DNA of 7,156 nt. It comes from Candidatus Krumholzibacteriia bacterium (GTDB lineage Bacteria > Krumholzibacteriota > Krumholzibacteriia > LZORAL124-64-63). Numbering within the stretch: the first letter of the stretch is position 1; the number at the start of each line of letters is the position of its first letter. The stretch lies in contig JALUJS010000589.1 in assembly GCA_027056825.1 (NCBI GenBank), positions 1-7,156 on the forward strand. The letters run 5' to 3'. The position numbers were made by a program, and so were the translations under genes. Below the pieces are notes generated by a model. That model was not told where the DNA came from, made no database searches, and saw only the letters and a program-made list of their open reading frames with translations. Shown in pieces: positions 4,161-7,156 of this stretch.

Positions 4161-7156
4161 TGACCCTGCCCGAAATCGCCATCCGTCGCCCGGTGACCAC
4201 CCTGATGATCATCATCTCCCTGGTGGTCCTGGGCGCGGTCGCCATGCTGCGCCTGCCGCTGGCCTTCATGCCGGATGTGCAGGAGCCCCAGCTCTTCGTG
4301 CAGCTGCCCTATCCCAACGCCGCGCCGGAGCAGGTCGAGCGCATGGTGGTCCGCCCGGTGGAGGACGCCCTGGGCGCGGTGGGTGGGCTGCAGAGCATGT
4401 GGTCGCGCTGCAGCAGCGATGGCGGCAACATCCGCCTGGGTTTCGACTGGGATACGGACATGCACCTGGCCCGGGTGGAGGTGTGGGAGCAGATCGACCG
4501 CATCCGGAGCGAGCTGCCCGACGACATGGGCGACATCCAGGTTTCGACGAGCTGGAACTCCCGCGACGCGGACATGCCCATCCTCGAGGGCCGGCTCAGC
4601 TCGACCATCGACCTGAGCAGCAGCTACGACCTGCTCGAACGCAAGATCATCAAGCCCCTGGAGCGGGTGCCGGGGGTGGCGCAGGTCCGCCTGGACGGGG
4701 TGAACCCGCGCGAGGTGCGGATCAACCTGCGCATCGAGGACCTGAACCGCCATAACATCGACGTCCGCGACGTGTGGCGGATCCTGAGCACGGGCAACTT
4801 CGACCAGTCCCTGGGCCGTATCACCGCCGGACCCACCCGCTATACCGTGCGCACCGTGGGCACCTTCGCGAACCTGGAGCAGATCCGTTCGCTGCCCCTG
4901 CGCGCGGACGGGCTGCGGTTGTCCGACGTGGCCGACGTGGTCTACCGCGAGCCGCCCCTGGAGTACGGCCGGCACTTGGACGGGCACTTCGCCGTGGGGG
5001 TGAGCGTCTCGCAGGAGTCCCAGGCCAACACCGTGACGGTGTGCGACGCCCTGGAGAAGGCCATCGCGAAGATGGACGACGACCCCGAACTGGAAGGGGT
5101 GAACTTCCTGATCTGGTTCAGCCAGGGCCGCGAGATCAAGAAGACGCTGCGCGACCTGGCCTTCACCGGCATCTTCGGCTCGATCCTGGCGGCGGTGGTG
5201 CTTTTCGTCTTCCTGCGCCGCGTCTCGACGACCCTGGTGGCCGTGGCCTGCATCCCCTTCAGCCTCATCGTGACCTGCGGGTTCATCTGGGCCCAGGGCC
5301 GGACCCTCAACACCCTGACCCTGCTGGGCCTGATCGTGGGCATCGGCATGCTGGTGGACAACGCCGTGGTGGTGATGGAGAACATCTTCCGCTACCGCGA
5401 GCAGGGCCTGGGCCTGCGCGAGGCGGCCCTGCGGGGATCGAAGGAGGTCACCGTGGCGGTGGTGGCAGCCACCCTGACCTCGGTGATCGTCTTCCTGCCC
5501 CTGATCTTCAACAAGCCCAGCGAGATGAACATCTACCTCAAGGAGCTGGGCGTCACCGTCTGCCTGACCCTGTTGGCGTCGCTGTTCATCAGCCAGACCC
5601 TCATCCCCCTGGCCACCTCGAAATACATCCGCTCGCGTCCGCGCGCGAAGGCGCGCTGGATGATCCGGCTGGAGGAACGCTACCACGGGGTGCTGCGTTT
5701 CGTGCTGGCCCACCGCTGGGCGGCGGCCCTGGGCGGGGTGCTGGTGGTGGCCTCGGCCGTGTTTCCCGTCCGGCACGTGGACATGAACTTCGACGCCAGC
5801 CAGAGCGAGCTGTTCGTGCAGATCCGCTACCGTTTCAGCGAGGACCTCTCCCTCGAGGCCCGGGAGAAGGTGGTGTCGCAGGTCGAGCAGGCCATCGAGC
5901 CGCACCGCCGGGAGCTGCACGCCAAGTCCGTCTACAGCTTCTGGAGCGACCGCTTCACCCTGACGCGGGTGTACCTGAAGGACGGGGAGGCCAGCGAGGA
6001 GAACATCGCCGCGGTGCGGGCGAAGCTGCCCGGGATCCTGCCGGAGATCCCCGGCGTGAGCATCCGGGTGCAGGAGAACCGCCAGGGCTGGATGCGCCAC
6101 ATGGGCGGCCATCGCGTGGCCTTCCAGATCGTGGGCGAGGACACCGGCGTGCTGTTGCGCCTGGCCGAGGAGGCCATGCAGCGGATCGAGGCCGTGCCCG
6201 GTTTGAGCAACGTGGAGACCCGGCGCCAGGAGGCCCAGCAGGAGCTGCACGTCGAGCCCGACCGCGACCTGATCTCGCGCTACCGGGTGCAGCCCGAGCA
6301 GGTGGGACAGGTCATCGGGTTGACCTTCCGCGGGCGCAGGCTGCAGCGCTACCGCACCCCCGAAGGCGAACGCGAGATGCGGCTGACCCTGGACGAGCAG
6401 CAGACCGAGAGCCTGGCCCAGCTGCAGAACCTGCCCCTGGTGGCGGCCGACGGCCAGGAGGTGCCCCTGTCCTCGGTGGCCCGCCTGGAGACCCGGCCCG
6501 GCCGCGAATCCATCGAACGGGACAACCGCCGCACCAGCGTGTGGGTCAGCGCCCGCTACGCCGAGGGCACGCGCGAGGACTACATCCCCAGGGTCAAGGC
6601 CGCCCTGGAGGGCATGGAGTTTCCCTATGGCTACTCCTGGACCTTCGGCAAGTGGCAGGAGCGGCAGAAGGAGCAGTCGCAGGAATTCCTGACCAACCTG
6701 GAGCTGGCCCTGCTGCTGATCTTCGCGGTGATGGCGGGCCTGTTCGAATCGGTGCGCCAGGCCATCGCCCTGATGATCTCCCTGCCGTTCGCCGTGGCCG
6801 GCGCGGCCTGGACCCTGTACTTCACCGGCACCGACTTCGACCAGCCGGCCGCCATCGGCCTGCTGCTGCTGATCGGCATCGTGGTCAACAACGGCATCGT
6901 CATGCTCGAGCACATCAACGGCTACCGGCGCGGCGGCATGCCCCGCACCGAGGCCATGCTGCGCGGCGGCCGCGAGCGTCTCAGGCCCATCCTCATGACC
7001 GCCCTGACCACCCTCATCGGCCTGGTGCCCATCGTGATCCAGAAGCCGTCGCTGGGCGGGGTGTACTACTACTCCATGGCCCTGGTGATCATGGGCGGCC
7101 TGCTGGTCAGCACCTTCCTGACTTCCCTCCTGCTGCCCGCCATGGCATCCTTGTCC
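4160..7156 (+). CDS. RND efflux transporter permease, AcrB-like (HAE) type, second of the pair, 3'-partial
   Basis: This second, diverged RND pump subunit is open from ATG 4160 to the last base of the window (999 codons, no stop). Its C-terminus, probably a few tens of residues, lies outside. TM1 is at about 12-30, the first periplasmic domain about 31-334, TM2-TM6 about 335-484, TM7 about 520-537, the second periplasmic domain about 538-845, and TM8-TM12 about 846-993. Recognisable motifs are FMPDVQEPQLFV (36-47), APEQVERMVVRPVEDALG (55-72), VPGVAQV (170-176), GMLVDNAVVVMEN (396-408), GIVVNNGIVMLEH (906-918) and RLRPILMT (940-947). The proton-relay positions match its partner: D400 kept, N401 for the second Asp, N910 for the TM10 Lys, R940 and T947 kept. 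It lacks the TM6-TM7 insertion of the first transporter. The start overlaps the upstream stop (TGATG), with AGGAG 10 bases before the ATG; an in-frame GTG at 4157 is the alternative. It may form a mixed trimer with the first transporter, by analogy with MdtBC. The family call is firm; the partner arrangement is inference. Confidence 0.95.
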   Translation, partial: MTLPEIAIRRPVTTLMIIISLVVLGAVAMLRLPLAFMPDVQEPQLFVQLPYPNAAPEQVERMVVRPVEDALGAVGGLQSMWSRCSSDGGNIRLGFDWDTDMHLARVEVWEQIDRIRSELPDDMGDIQVSTSWNSRDADMPILEGRLSSTIDLSSSYDLLERKIIKPLERVPGVAQVRLDGVNPREVRINLRIEDLNRHNIDVRDVWRILSTGNFDQSLGRITAGPTRYTVRTVGTFANLEQIRSLPLRADGLRLSDVADVVYREPPLEYGRHLDGHFAVGVSVSQESQANTVTVCDALEKAIAKMDDDPELEGVNFLIWFSQGREIKKTLRDLAFTGIFGSILAAVVLFVFLRRVSTTLVAVACIPFSLIVTCGFIWAQGRTLNTLTLLGLIVGIGMLVDNAVVVMENIFRYREQGLGLREAALRGSKEVTVAVVAATLTSVIVFLPLIFNKPSEMNIYLKELGVTVCLTLLASLFISQTLIPLATSKYIRSRPRAKARWMIRLEERYHGVLRFVLAHRWAAALGGVLVVASAVFPVRHVDMNFDASQSELFVQIRYRFSEDLSLEAREKVVSQVEQAIEPHRRELHAKSVYSFWSDRFTLTRVYLKDGEASEENIAAVRAKLPGILPEIPGVSIRVQENRQGWMRHMGGHRVAFQIVGEDTGVLLRLAEEAMQRIEAVPGLSNVETRRQEAQQELHVEPDRDLISRYRVQPEQVGQVIGLTFRGRRLQRYRTPEGEREMRLTLDEQQTESLAQLQNLPLVAADGQEVPLSSVARLETRPGRESIERDNRRTSVWVSARYAEGTREDYIPRVKAALEGMEFPYGYSWTFGKWQERQKEQSQEFLTNLELALLLIFAVMAGLFESVRQAIALMISLPFAVAGAAWTLYFTGTDFDQPAAIGLLLLIGIVVNNGIVMLEHINGYRRGGMPRTEAMLRGGRERLRPILMTALTTLIGLVPIVIQKPSLGGVYYYSMALVIMGGLLVSTFLTSLLLPAMASLS

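Noticed and set aside
3653..6913. A 1,086-codon open frame on the minus strand spanning the junction of the two transporters
   Set aside because: This is the same codon-register mirror effect, opposite the second transporter gene. The sense strand has an unmistakable RND protein over the same bases.

Overview
The window is almost wall-to-wall coding on the + strand and holds one operon fragment for a tripartite RND-type efflux system of a diderm (Gram-negative-type) bacterium. There are three consecutive genes: a periplasmic adaptor (membrane fusion protein, positions 1-1023, 5' end not in the window), a complete inner-membrane RND transporter (1023-4160, 1045 residues), and a second RND transporter (4160-7156, 999 residues with no stop, so it runs off the 3' edge). 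Both gene junctions are stop/start overlaps built on the same hexamer GTGATG, which points to translational coupling. No RNA genes, mobile elements, CRISPR arrays, terminators or intergenic regions are visible, and no outer-membrane TolC-type gene or regulator falls inside the window.

Base composition is G+C-rich (roughly two thirds by eye), with a very strong preference for G or C at third codon positions. TTA, CTA and TCA codons are absent over more than 900 consecutive codons of each transporter gene. As a result two antisense frames of more than 1,000 codons stay open by chance. The composition and the adaptor plus RND plus RND layout suit many G+C-rich diderm lineages (deep-branching Gemmatimonadota/FCB-like or proteobacterial groups, for example). 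The sequence alone does not settle the taxonomy.

Functionally, the adaptor would bridge an RND trimer to an outer-membrane channel. The two transporters belong to the hydrophobe/amphiphile (AcrB-like) side of the superfamily rather than the heavy-metal side. They have clearly diverged from each other and could form a mixed trimer, as MdtB and MdtC do, or two alternative pumps sharing one adaptor. Both carry the same changed proton-relay set relative to AcrB: the first TM4 aspartate is kept, the second is Asn, the TM10 lysine is Asn, and the TM11 Arg and Thr are kept.

The oddest feature is at the left edge. Positions 1-33 are a perfect reverse complement of positions 69-101, with a 35-base spacer. 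The left arm does not read like an adaptor N-terminus while the right arm does. The first 33 bases are therefore best treated as a probable fold-back or assembly artefact at a contig end until checked. I see no wholly new biological system here; the points of interest are the tandem transporters, their shared relay changes, the junction architecture and the terminal inverted repeat.
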